From the NCBI RefSeq assembly GCF_005543295.1, contig NZ_SRSG01000041.1, forward strand, positions 1-42,145: a stretch of DNA of 42,145 bases, in the 5' to 3' direction. Made by a program: the position numbers and the translations under genes. The notes below the pieces were generated by a model, which did no database searches, had not been told where the DNA came from, and saw only the letters and a list, made by a program, of their open reading frames with translations. This document shows positions 1 through 7,130 of this stretch, one piece after another. The stretch comes from Halalkalirubrum salinum (GTDB lineage: Archaea > Halobacteriota > Halobacteria > Halobacteriales > Haloferacaceae). Each line of letters begins with the position of its first letter. Positions within the stretch are counted from its first letter, which is position 1.

Positions 1-39
1 CGCTATAGTTCGGTCAAGTTCTTCTACAGCCAGTACCCC

Positions 40-417
40 TCAGTAAAATTTCACAAATAGGGTCTCCAGATTCACACTTCGCTTGGAAGTACGCTCGTCA
101 TAAAGGTACGCGTCATAAGCGATCGTCCCGTCCTCGACGAGTTCGACCATCCGATCGTAGGAGTCGTCGGGATACTCCTCGTTCGCGTTGGGGTTGATTC
201 CGACGATCGCCGCGTCGTCGTACTCGGCGGCCAACTCGTTGAGAAGATCGAACTTCGCCTTCGCGTAGGGGCAATGATTGCACGTAAAGACAATGAGCAA
301 CGCATCAGATTCTTCGAAGGAGTTCAGCGAATACTGCTTACCATCGGTCCCAAGCAGATCAAAATCCGGTGCGACATCGCCGCGATCGAGTTCGGATTCG
401 GATTCTTTCAGTACCAT
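40..417 (-). pseudogene. Truncated thioredoxin-like (AhpC/TSA-type redoxin) gene
   Basis: The 125 residues from the ATG at 417 match the N-terminal two thirds of the haloarchaeal redoxin family: an APDFDLLGTDG entry motif, then the CNHCPYA redox-active segment and a VGINPN strand. Family members as I remember them run to about 180 residues and continue past the YDAYLYDE segment into a conserved cis-Pro region. Here that part is replaced by unrelated residues and a stop. It would have been a cytoplasmic thiol-disulfide or peroxide-linked oxidoreductase. An in-frame reading continues upstream to 573, but it runs through a 39-base tandem repeat and is not credible as protein. The last 39 bases of the window edge encode nothing recognisable. 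Deletion or recombination at the 3' end is the likely cause. Confidence 0.6.
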
Positions 418-471
418 GATCGTTGGTTCGGTTGCGGTACAAATAAACGCTCTTTCCGACGATGGGTTCGC

Positions 472-548
472 GTTGATATATCGGCGCCGTATTGTATAGC
501 CGCTCATCGCGTTGATATATCGGCGCCGTATTGTATTGCCGCTCACAA
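472..548. repeat. 39-base tandem repeat, two copies
   Basis: Two nearly identical 39-base units (472-510 and 511-548, the second incomplete) start with GTTGATATATCGGCGCCGTA. They lie between the divergent redoxin remnant and the Lrp gene. The unit contains a TATA-like ATATAT core and a GGCGCC palindrome, so duplication may have altered promoter architecture. Confidence 0.85.
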
Positions 549-614
549 TAAGCCATGAGGTATATTCACTCACAATGAGGAACTACTTTGCCCCGTGACC
601 CATCACTGTCCAGT

Positions 615-1103
615 ATGGCTGCGAAACGCGAACTGCTTGACGTGTTGTCGACAGACGCCAGAGAAAGCGTCGACGACCTCGCTCGACAGTTGGACGTCGA
701 CCCGGAAACTGTCGAGCAACTGATCGCCGAACTCGAGGCTGAGGGTGTCATCCACGGCTACCAGGCAGTCATCGACTGGGACAGTATCAATGACAGCCAC
801 GTCTCGGCATTCGTCGAGCTGAACGTCGAACTCGATCGAGAGACGGGCTACGAGGAGATCGCCGATCGAATCGTGAAGTTTCCGACCGTACAGTCGCTGC
901 GCCTGGTTTCTGGGGATTACGATTTCGCTATCGAAGTCACCGGTGAGTCGATGCAGTCGGTCTCGCGGTTCATTTCCGAACAGATCGCCCCAATTCCTGA
1001 GGTCACCCAGACGGTGACGCACTTCATCATGGATACCTACAAGGACGGTGGTATGGAGTTTGGTGATCGCGACCGAGACGATCGGCTCTCTGTGTCACCA
1101 TGA
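615..1103 (+). CDS. Lrp/AsnC-family transcriptional regulator
   Basis: A 162-residue protein with an N-terminal winged helix-turn-helix (about residues 1-50, including VDDLARQLDVDPETVEQLIAE) and a C-terminal RAM/AsnC ligand-binding domain (about 60-145, including RLVSGDYDFAIEV). The C-terminus GDRDRDDRLSVSP matches a tail I recall in many haloarchaeal members of this subfamily. I chose the ATG at 615 because the protein similarity starts there; a TTG at 588 is in frame but unlikely. A TATA-like GGTATATTC lies at about 557-566, which would put the transcript start near 588 and leave a short leader. It is followed by an aminotransferase gene, so it probably controls amino-acid metabolism in response to an amino acid. 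Regulator target is inferred, family assignment is firm. Confidence 0.9.
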   Translation: MAAKRELLDVLSTDARESVDDLARQLDVDPETVEQLIAELEAEGVIHGYQAVIDWDSINDSHVSAFVELNVELDRETGYEEIADRIVKFPTVQSLRLVSGDYDFAIEVTGESMQSVSRFISEQIAPIPEVTQTVTHFIMDTYKDGGMEFGDRDRDDRLSVSP

Positions 1104-1165
1104 CCGGCGAGAACCATTCACAGCCTGACACTGGAGTGACTCGCCGATCCAGAGGTGAGGCGTAA
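1100..1165 (+). CDS. Possible 21-codon ORF bridging lrp and the aminotransferase gene
   Basis: This small reading frame begins with an ATG whose last bases overlap the lrp stop (ATGA at 1100-1103). It ends with a TAA whose last base is the first base of the aminotransferase ATG (TAATG at 1163-1167). The product would be 21 residues, MTGENHSQPDTGVTRRSRGE plus A, with no recognised domain. The double overlap suggests translational coupling, but chance or decay of an original direct lrp-aminotransferase overlap could also explain it. Confidence 0.25.
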   Translation: MTGENHSQPDTGVTRRSRGEA

Positions 1166-2304
1166 TGCGAATCGCCGATCGGGTCCGCAGTGTCCCTGAA
1201 TCGGGCATCCGGAAGTTCTTCGAGTTGGCCGAAGAGCGCGACGATGTAATCTCACTCGGTGTCGGTGAGCCGGACTTTTCGGCACCGTGGGCTGCACGGA
1301 CCGCGGCGATCGATTCGCTCGAACGCGGACGGACCTCCTACACCTCAAACCTGGGGAAACGCGAACTTCGAGAATACATCGCTGAAGACGTCTCAAGGTG
1401 GGGCTTGGAGTATAGTCCTGACGAAGAAATTCTGGTGACAACCGGGGCGAGCGAAGCCGTTGACCTTGCCCTTCGGGCGTTTGTTAATCCCGGCGACACG
1501 GTCGCAGTTCACGAGCCGAGCTACATATCGTACGTGCCGGGCGTCAGGTTCGCCGGTGGCGAGCCGCTTGGGGTGGCAACCTACGCCGAGGACGATTTCG
1601 TGTTGACCGTCGAGTCGCTGCAGAAGTCGGGGGCAGCTGATGCGGACGTGTTGATCCTCTGTTACCCGAACAACCCAACTGGCGCGGTTATGAATGAGCG
1701 GGAGCTCTCCGCCGTCGCGGACTTCTGTGTTGATAACGACATACTGGTGATCGCCGACGAAATCTACGCAGCACTGACGTACGGGCGTGAGCACGTGTCG
1801 ATTGCGACGTTGCCTGGCATGCGCGAGCGGACGATCGTCATCAACGGCTTCTCAAAGGCCTTCGCGATGACCGGATTGCGGCTCGGGTACGCAATGGGGC
1901 CACCGGCGGGAATCGACGCGATGAACCGCGTCCACCAGTATACGATGCTTTCAGCACCCACGACGGCACAGTTCGCGGCGATCGAGGCGCTGCGAAGCTG
2001 TGGTGATGCGGTTGAGGAGATGCGATCGGCATACAACCGTCGCCGGCGGTTCGTTCTGTCGCGCTTTTCAGAGATGGGCCTCGACTGTTTCGAAGCACGT
2101 GGGGCGTTTTACGCCTTTCCCGAGCCGGGCGGTGACGACGAGGCGTTCGCCGAAGATTTGCTTGAATCTCAGGGTGTCGCAGTGGTTCCTGGGAGTGTCT
2201 TTGGAGAAGGCGGCCGCGGCCATCTGCGGGTATCGTACGCCACGGGAATGCGCGACTTGAAAGAAGCGATGAACCGGATGGAGACGTTCTTGACCGATCG
2301 GTAG
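1165..2304 (+). CDS. PLP-dependent class I/II aminotransferase
   Basis: A 379-residue cytoplasmic aminotransferase of the aspartate/aromatic (fold type I) group. Visible features are the N-terminal SGIRKFFELAEE segment, LGVGEPDF, the NNPTGAVM motif, ADEIYAALTY, and the PLP Schiff-base lysine K231 in NGFSKAFAMTGLRLGY. Near the C-terminus RVSYATGM supplies the substrate-carboxylate arginine. Length is normal for the family. It transfers an amino group between an amino acid and 2-oxoglutarate or a similar acceptor; the exact substrate cannot be read from sequence. It lies 61 bases after the lrp gene and is probably co-transcribed and controlled by it. The last three codons including the TAG stop are the first bases of a 32-base tandem repeat. 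Confidence 0.93.
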   Translation: MRIADRVRSVPESGIRKFFELAEERDDVISLGVGEPDFSAPWAARTAAIDSLERGRTSYTSNLGKRELREYIAEDVSRWGLEYSPDEEILVTTGASEAVDLALRAFVNPGDTVAVHEPSYISYVPGVRFAGGEPLGVATYAEDDFVLTVESLQKSGAADADVLILCYPNNPTGAVMNERELSAVADFCVDNDILVIADEIYAALTYGREHVSIATLPGMRERTIVINGFSKAFAMTGLRLGYAMGPPAGIDAMNRVHQYTMLSAPTTAQFAAIEALRSCGDAVEEMRSAYNRRRRFVLSRFSEMGLDCFEARGAFYAFPEPGGDDEAFAEDLLESQGVAVVPGSVFGEGGRGHLRVSYATGMRDLKEAMNRMETFLTDR

Positions 2305-2429
2305 CTTGGACAACAGCGCTTTTCGCCGATCGGTAGCTTGGACAACAGCGCTTTTCGCCGATCGGTAGCTTGGACAACAGCGCTTTTCGCCGATCGGTAG
2401 CTTGGACAACAGCGCTTTTCGCCGATCGG
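2295..2429. repeat. 32-base tandem repeat, four copies plus a partial one
   Basis: Four perfect 32-base units at 2295-2326, 2327-2358, 2359-2390 and 2391-2422 are followed by a 7-base partial unit. The unit begins CGATCGGTAGCTTGGACAAC. The first copy contains the end of the aminotransferase gene with its TAG stop, so the gene's own 3' end has been multiplied downstream. No spacers are present, which excludes CRISPR. Confidence 0.95.
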
Positions 2430-2485
2430 ACGCCACTTACAATCCCGTGTTGAAAGAAACTCGTTTCATCGCATTCGACATTTCC

Positions 2486-2495
2486 AAATATATAA
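2486..2495 (+). promoter_or_regulatory. TATA box of the acyl-CoA dehydrogenase gene
   Basis: AAATATATAA is centred about 29 bases before the ATG at 2520, in an otherwise GC-rich stretch. That spacing fits an archaeal TATA box for a transcript starting at or next to the start codon (leaderless). Confidence 0.6.
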
Positions 2496-2519
2496 TTGTG
2501 TAGATTGTGACCGCTCAGC

Positions 2520-3674
2520 ATGGACTTCGCCTTGTCAGACGAACAGCAGGCACTCCGTGAGGAGGTTGCTCGCTTCGCCGAAAACGAGATCGAACCGGTC
2601 GCCACCGAGTACGACCGCGAAGAAAAATATCCCCACGACGTGATGGACGCCGCCGCGGACATGGGGCTTTTAGCTCCACACATTCCGATCGAGTACGGCG
2701 GAGTCGGCTACTCGACGCTCGAGACTGCGATTTTGACCGAGGAACTGTTCGCGGCCGATCCCGGAATTGGGCTGTGTATCGCAAGCGCTGGCTTCGGTGC
2801 AGAGGCGATCATGGCGTTCGGGACCGACGAACAAAAAGAAAAATATCTCCCGCCGTTGACCAGCGGCGAGTCGGTCATGGGCGCAGCGATCAGCGAGCCA
2901 CACGCCGGCTCGGATGTGAGTTCGGTCTCGACCCGCGCGGAGAAAGACGGCGACGAGTGGGTCATCAACGGCAACAAGATGTGGATCACGAACGGCTCGG
3001 TCGGCGACTACTTCGTCGTCGTCTGTGAGACCGACCCCGACGTCGAGGATCGCTACACCGGCTTTTCACAGATTATTATCGAGAGCGATCGAGACGGATT
3101 TTCTGCTGAGAAGATCACTGGAAAGCTTGGAATTCGCGCGAGTGACACCGCCGAACTCGTCCTCGACGACGTTCGTGTGCCCGAGGAGAACCTCGTTGGC
3201 ACCCGCGGGATGGGCTTTCTGCAGGTCATGCAGTTCTTCGACGAGACCCGAACCGCGGTCGCCGCCCAGGGTGTCGGGATCGCAAAAGGTGCTGCTCAGC
3301 GGGCCCTTGAGTACGCCCAAGAGCGCGAGCAGTTCGGGCGCTCGATCTCGGAGTTCCAGGCGATCCAGCACAAACTCGCCGATATGTACACCCGGACTGA
3401 AGCGGCACGGGGGCTGACGTACAAGTCTGCCTGGAGTGTCGATGCGGACTCCGATGACGTGACAACGCTCGCTTCGATGGCCAAAGAGTACGCCTCCCGG
3501 GTCGCAACAGCCGTTGCTGACGAGGCCGTACAGATCCACGGCGGAGCGGGCTACGTCGACGACTTCGACGTCGGGCGGTTCTATCGAGATGCGAAGATCA
3601 CCCAGATCTACGAAGGGACAACCGAGATTCAAAAGAACATCATCGCCAGAGAGCTCCTCGGCAAGGGTATGTGA
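2520..3674 (+). CDS. Acyl-CoA dehydrogenase
   Basis: A 384-residue flavoenzyme of the short/medium-chain acyl-CoA dehydrogenase family. It oxidises an acyl-CoA to the 2-enoyl-CoA and passes electrons to electron-transfer flavoprotein. The N-terminal helical domain starts MDFALSDEQQALREEV. The beta-domain signatures AISEPHAGSDVSS and NGNKMWITNG are present. The C-terminal helical domain ends with the signature QIHGGAGY and the YEGTTEIQKNIIAREL segment, in which E365 is at the usual catalytic-base position. The length is typical. A strong TATA box 27-29 bases upstream supports this start and an independent leaderless transcript. Neighbouring amino-acid enzymes suggest a role in branched-chain amino-acid or fatty-acid breakdown, but the chain-length preference cannot be read from the sequence. 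Confidence 0.93.
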   Translation: MDFALSDEQQALREEVARFAENEIEPVATEYDREEKYPHDVMDAAADMGLLAPHIPIEYGGVGYSTLETAILTEELFAADPGIGLCIASAGFGAEAIMAFGTDEQKEKYLPPLTSGESVMGAAISEPHAGSDVSSVSTRAEKDGDEWVINGNKMWITNGSVGDYFVVVCETDPDVEDRYTGFSQIIIESDRDGFSAEKITGKLGIRASDTAELVLDDVRVPEENLVGTRGMGFLQVMQFFDETRTAVAAQGVGIAKGAAQRALEYAQEREQFGRSISEFQAIQHKLADMYTRTEAARGLTYKSAWSVDADSDDVTTLASMAKEYASRVATAVADEAVQIHGGAGYVDDFDVGRFYRDAKITQIYEGTTEIQKNIIARELLGKGM

Positions 3675-3695
3675 CGTAGGGAGGCACATGATCCC

Positions 3696-3749
3696 GATCG
3701 CTCAGGCGACGTGTCGTTCGACGATCGCTCAGGCGACGTGCCGTTCAAT
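3696..3749. repeat. 27-base tandem repeat, two copies
   Basis: Units at 3696-3722 and 3723-3749 share GATCGCTCAGGCGACGTG and differ at a few bases. The second unit contains the stop codon and last codons of the flavin oxidoreductase gene on the minus strand; the first unit is an extra copy just outside it. This repeats the pattern at 2295-2429, where a gene 3' end is duplicated outward. Confidence 0.85.
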
Positions 3750-4895
3750 TAGCTGCTCGCCGCGATCGAACCGATCGCTCGAAAGCCCCGAGATATCCAC
3801 AGTAGATGCCTCGCCATCAATGAGCAACTCCGCGACGACCTGACCGGTTGCCGGCGCGTGCTGAAATCCGTGTCCGGAGAACCCAACCGCGTTGACGAAC
3901 CCTGGCTCGGTTTCCTCGATGATTGGGTGATGGTCTGGCGTCACCGCATATAAGCCTGCCCAGCCACGTTTGAGCTGTGTTTTCGGGCCGAAGTATCCCG
4001 CCACGTCAGCCGCTCGTTCGATCGCGGTTGCCGCCCAGTCGAGATCCATCGACTCGCTGTAGCGGTCTGGATCTGCTTCGGGATCGTCCGCATCGAACTG
4101 GCCGCCGACGATCGCCGCGCCTTCTCGTTCGGGTCGAAAGTACACGCCCGAGTCTAAATCGATCGTCAGCGGGACGGTCTCGCCGATAGGTGTCTCGGGA
4201 GCGGCAACGAGTGCCTGTCGACGCCGTGGAACGACAGGGATCTCCATGTCAGCGAGCGCCGCAATCGCGCTCGCCCAGGGCCCAGCAGCGTTGATGACCG
4301 CGCTCGGTTCGAGACGTTCGGTGCCGCCCGAGGTGCCGATCGTGACGGTCTCGATCCCCGCGTCAGTACGGTCGATCGCGGTCACTTCGGTGTGTGTTCG
4401 GATGTCAACACCGGCCGCTCGGGCGGCGTCTGCGTACCCCTGTAACGCGAGGTATGGATCAGCAAACCCATCACGCCCCGCGTACGTTGCCGATCGGAAT
4501 CGATCGGCGTGCAGCTCAGGGCAGTGCGTAGCTGCGTCCGCTGGCGAGAGCAAGTCGACCGACGCACCCGCTTTCTGTTGCATTGCGACTGTTTCTTCGA
4601 AGCGATCGGCGGTCGTCGCCTCGCGTGCGAGAAAGAGATACCCGACCTGTTTGAAACCGATATCGACGCCGAAGTGTTCTTCGAACGCTTCCCACGTTGG
4701 CAGGCTCGCCAGTGATAATTCGACGTTGATGCGGGTCGAAAATTGGGTTCGAATCCCGCCAGCCGCGCGAGCAGTGCTGCCCGCGCCGAGGCTCGCTTTT
4801 TCACAGACGACGACGTCGCGACCGCGATCGGCGAGCGCGTACGCACACGACAACCCCACAATTCCGCCGCCGATTACAACCACCGGTCCAACCAT
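3729..4895 (-). CDS. DAO-family FAD-dependent oxidoreductase
   Basis: A 388-residue protein of the D-amino-acid oxidase/sarcosine oxidase (DAO) superfamily. The N-terminus holds the dinucleotide-binding signature VVIGGGIVGLSCAYALADRG (about residues 6-25), followed by AAGGIRTQF. Near the C-terminus come GWAGLYAVTPDHHPIIEE and the FSGHGFQHAPATGQ segment that contacts the FAD and substrate. Such enzymes oxidise sarcosine, glycine, proline or D-amino acids; the substrate is not resolved here. Cofactor binding is expected in the cytoplasm, with no signal peptide or membrane segment. The gene is divergent from the ornithine-cyclodeaminase-family gene, with 95 bases between the starts, so the two may share regulation as one amine or imino-acid catabolic unit. 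Confidence 0.88.
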   Translation of the reverse strand: MVGPVVVIGGGIVGLSCAYALADRGRDVVVCEKASLGAGSTARAAGGIRTQFSTRINVELSLASLPTWEAFEEHFGVDIGFKQVGYLFLAREATTADRFEETVAMQQKAGASVDLLSPADAATHCPELHADRFRSATYAGRDGFADPYLALQGYADAARAAGVDIRTHTEVTAIDRTDAGIETVTIGTSGGTERLEPSAVINAAGPWASAIAALADMEIPVVPRRRQALVAAPETPIGETVPLTIDLDSGVYFRPEREGAAIVGGQFDADDPEADPDRYSESMDLDWAATAIERAADVAGYFGPKTQLKRGWAGLYAVTPDHHPIIEETEPGFVNAVGFSGHGFQHAPATGQVVAELLIDGEASTVDISGLSSDRFDRGEQLIERHVA

Positions 4896-4990
4896 GGCTG
4901 TGGGTCACACAGCACAGTCAAAAAGCGATCGGCTCGGGCTCGATCGGGTTGACCGGTGACTATTCGATCGCTCGGGACGACGACACAGGT

Positions 4991-5977
4991 ATGGGCGACT
5001 TCGCTGGTATCCGTATGCTTTCGGACGAAGATGTATCGACAGTGCTCGATCTTGACACGTTGCTCGTAGCGACCCGTGACGCATTGATCGACCAATTTCG
5101 TGGCCGGGTCGTCCGGCCCGATCGGCCGCACTACCCGATCGGTGCGGGATTACGCGGCGAGGACCCTCTTGGAACTGGCCTCGTCATGCCTGCCTACATC
5201 GAAGGGGCGCCCTACGCCGTGACAAAACTTGCGACCGTCCACGAAGGCAATCCTGACCAGGGGCTACCGACAGTACACGCGACAATCGCCGTGACGGACG
5301 CCGAGACCGGCCAGCCCGTTGCCTACATGGACGGCCAGCGGATCACAAACGCTCGCACGGGGTGTATTGGCGGGGTCGCTGCAGACGCCTTCACCGAAGG
5401 TGAACTCACAGTGGGCGTCCTCGGTGCTGGCACACAGGCGCGGTGGCAGACCCGCGCGATCGCAGCCGCTTGTCCAGTCGATCAGGTCCGTATCTACTCG
5501 CCAAGTGACTCTCGCGATCGGTGCGCTGTCGACCTTCGGGGTGAATCAATCGACGCAGTTGCGGTTCATTCACCAGCGGCGGCGGTCTCCGGAGCTGATG
5601 TCGTCGTGACGGCAACGACGAGCACAGAGCCGACGTTCGACGGGGACGACCTCCCTGGGAACGCGCTTGTCGTTGCCATCGGTGCATTCACTCCAGAGAT
5701 GCGCGAGCTCGATCGGCGGACACTAGAGCGAGCATCAGTACGATACGCCGATGTGCCCGAGGAAGCAGTCGAGACGGGAGACATCCCCGCAGCATACGCC
5801 GACGCATTCAAGCCGCTCGGAAGTGCGCTTGCGGGCCAAGACCGGAGTGCACAGTCAGAACCAGGCGACATCATCGTGGTGAAATCTGTCGGAACCGCAG
5901 CACTGGACGCAGCTGCGGCAGCAACCGTCCTTGACGCAGCGATCGACCAAGAGCTTGGACAGATGGTCCCGATGTAG
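4991..5977 (+). CDS. Ornithine cyclodeaminase / mu-crystallin family protein
   Basis: A 328-residue protein of the ornithine cyclodeaminase, alanine dehydrogenase (archaeal type) and mu-crystallin family. It carries ML(S)DEDV at the N-terminus, a conserved substrate-loop region with KLATVHEGNP, and the NAD(P)-binding Rossmann motif VGVLGAGTQARWQ. The late VRYADVPEEAVETGDI and the SVGTAALD segment also fit the family. Members either deaminate ornithine to proline or reduce imino acids such as ketimines or pyruvate plus ammonia. I chose the ATG at 4991; a TTG 42 bases earlier is in frame but adds unconserved residues. It stands divergent from the DAO oxidoreductase, and an imino acid made by that enzyme would be a plausible substrate (inference). 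Confidence 0.88.
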   Translation: MGDFAGIRMLSDEDVSTVLDLDTLLVATRDALIDQFRGRVVRPDRPHYPIGAGLRGEDPLGTGLVMPAYIEGAPYAVTKLATVHEGNPDQGLPTVHATIAVTDAETGQPVAYMDGQRITNARTGCIGGVAADAFTEGELTVGVLGAGTQARWQTRAIAAACPVDQVRIYSPSDSRDRCAVDLRGESIDAVAVHSPAAAVSGADVVVTATTSTEPTFDGDDLPGNALVVAIGAFTPEMRELDRRTLERASVRYADVPEEAVETGDIPAAYADAFKPLGSALAGQDRSAQSEPGDIIVVKSVGTAALDAAAAATVLDAAIDQELGQMVPM

Positions 5978-6027
5978 CTCTCAAGATGATGAAATGACGA
6001 ATACGCCTCGGTAGTGACGATTTATGT

Positions 6028-6633
6028 TTATGATATGTCGGGGTCGGGAGAGCCGTCTCCGTCATCTTCGGACTCAAACTCGCGGAACATATTTACGAAA
6101 TCGTCGTGTTCGGAGAATGAACCGATCGACTGATCGAGCTCTTCACGAAGTTTGGCAATCCGGCGGGTGAGCTCTTGATACTCCTCGTTGGTTTCGAGTG
6201 TCGTAGTGCCTTTTTCTGACTCTAAGAGCGCTTTTTTCGAAGAGAGGCTGAACAGCTCTTGGACGCCTTTGTCGTATTCATTCCGTGTTAGGAGTTCTGA
6301 GACCGTTTCTTTGAGCCCTTCTCTCGTCACAGGCTTGACCAGGTAATCATCGAAACCCATCGCAATGATGTCAAAGTCCGGCTCGACGGCAGTGACCATC
6401 GCTACCTTGCAGTTAATCCCGCGATCACGGAGCGCAACGAGGACCTCGTCCCCTGAGAGGCCAGGCATTCTTCGATCGAGCAGTACCACGTCGAGATCGT
6501 CATTGAGCTTGTCAAGGGCTTCGCGGCCGCCGTACGCAGTCCGGACATCGTAGTCACCGGTGAGCCAAGCAGCGTACAAATCTGCGAGGTCCGGCTCGTC
6601 CTCAACGATCAACACGACTGGAGCGTCACTCAT
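6028..6633 (-). CDS. Response regulator with C-terminal HalX domain
   Basis: A 201-residue two-component receiver protein. The receiver domain (about 1-115) shows the acidic pair E11/D12, the phospho-acceptor D53 in VVLLDRRMPG, T81 and K100 in YLVKP. The C-terminal part, about 120-190, is the helical HalX domain known from haloarchaeal response regulators, seen here in KKALLESEKGTTTLETNEEY and the following coiled-coil-prone segment. There is no DNA-binding domain of a known type. No histidine kinase gene is in the window, so this is an orphan regulator. An acidic tail (ESEDDGDGSPDPD) ends the protein. Confidence 0.92.
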   Translation of the reverse strand: MSDAPVVLIVEDEPDLADLYAAWLTGDYDVRTAYGGREALDKLNDDLDVVLLDRRMPGLSGDEVLVALRDRGINCKVAMVTAVEPDFDIIAMGFDDYLVKPVTREGLKETVSELLTRNEYDKGVQELFSLSSKKALLESEKGTTTLETNEEYQELTRRIAKLREELDQSIGSFSEHDDFVNMFREFESEDDGDGSPDPDIS

Positions 6634-6713
6634 ATTCCTGGTCTACCTCTCACGTTGTGTCTCATTGTGGCGGGTCAGCGTATAAGAAAATACCTCTTCG
6701 ATCCGACAAAGAC

Positions 6714-6838
6714 TTTGTCATTGTGTTGGTTCGTCCACTTTGTCGTCGTGTTGGTTCGTCCACTTTGTCGTCGTGTTGGTTCGTCCACTTTGTCGTCGTG
6801 TTGGTTCGTCCACTTTGTCGTCGTGTTGGTTCGTCCAG
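6714..6838. repeat. 25-base tandem repeat, five copies
   Basis: Five contiguous 25-base units starting at 6714, 6739, 6764, 6789 and 6814 read TTTGTCGTCGTGTTGGTTCG plus TCCAC, with small changes in the first and last. All reading frames through it look like repeat artefacts. It lies upstream of the response regulator gene and next to the insertion-element remnant. Confidence 0.93.
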
Positions 6839-6877
6839 ACTGATTGTTTTTGTCTGTGCTTACAATGGTTCAAGGAG

Positions 6878-7127
6878 AAAGCCCACGACTTCAGTCGTGG
6901 GATGAATCCGACACCACCCGAAACAACTACCACGGATCGTACCATAGGTTGTGCTGCCGAGTCTGAGGTAAGGATACGCACTCCACACGGAGGTAAATGA
7001 AGCCCGCTATCTCGGTCGGGGGCCGTACTGGCACGGCCCACAACCCCACCGTCGATGAGTGGGGAACCTTCCGCCGTGGGGCACCTGGTCTGTGGCTGGG
7101 AACCCCACGACTTCAGTCGTGGGAGGG
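6878..7127 (+). mobile_element. IS200/IS605-type remnant or MITE (TnpB right-end region)
   Basis: Two identical 20-base perfect hairpins, CCCACGACTTCAGTCGTGGG, occur at 6882-6901 and 7104-7123, in the same orientation. This hairpin is what I recall at the right end of haloarchaeal IS200/IS605/IS1341-type elements. The about 200 bases between them contain short hairpin-forming stretches (for example GGCCGTACTGGCACGGCC near 7021-7038 and CCGCCGTGGGGCACC near 7071) like the region that overlaps the 3' end of tnpB and gives a guide-RNA scaffold. No tnpA or intact tnpB coding sequence is present. The right hairpin ends seven bases before the stop codon of the trmB-like gene. It is probably a non-autonomous derivative. 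Confidence 0.65.
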
Positions 7128-7130
7128 TGT
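6985..7130 (+). ncRNA. Possible reRNA (omega-RNA) scaffold of a lost TnpB
   Basis: The 3' part of the IS605-type remnant has the layout of a TnpB right-end RNA: several stems, then the terminal CCCACGACTTCAGTCGTGGG hairpin. In TnpB systems, and in the sense-overlapping transcripts described for Halobacterium IS1341-type elements, the sequence just after the right end serves as guide. Here that would be the 3' end of the trmB-like gene. Transcription cannot be judged from sequence, and no TnpB is encoded nearby. Confidence 0.35.

Noticed and set aside
4742-4762. GGGTTCGAATCCC, a tRNA T-loop-like string
   Set aside because: It lies within the conserved coding sequence of the DAO oxidoreductase (FSTRIN region) and has no acceptor, D or anticodon arms around it.
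6714-6838. CRISPR-like regular repeat
   Set aside because: Units are directly adjacent with no spacers, and the same is true of the other tandem arrays; no cas genes are present.
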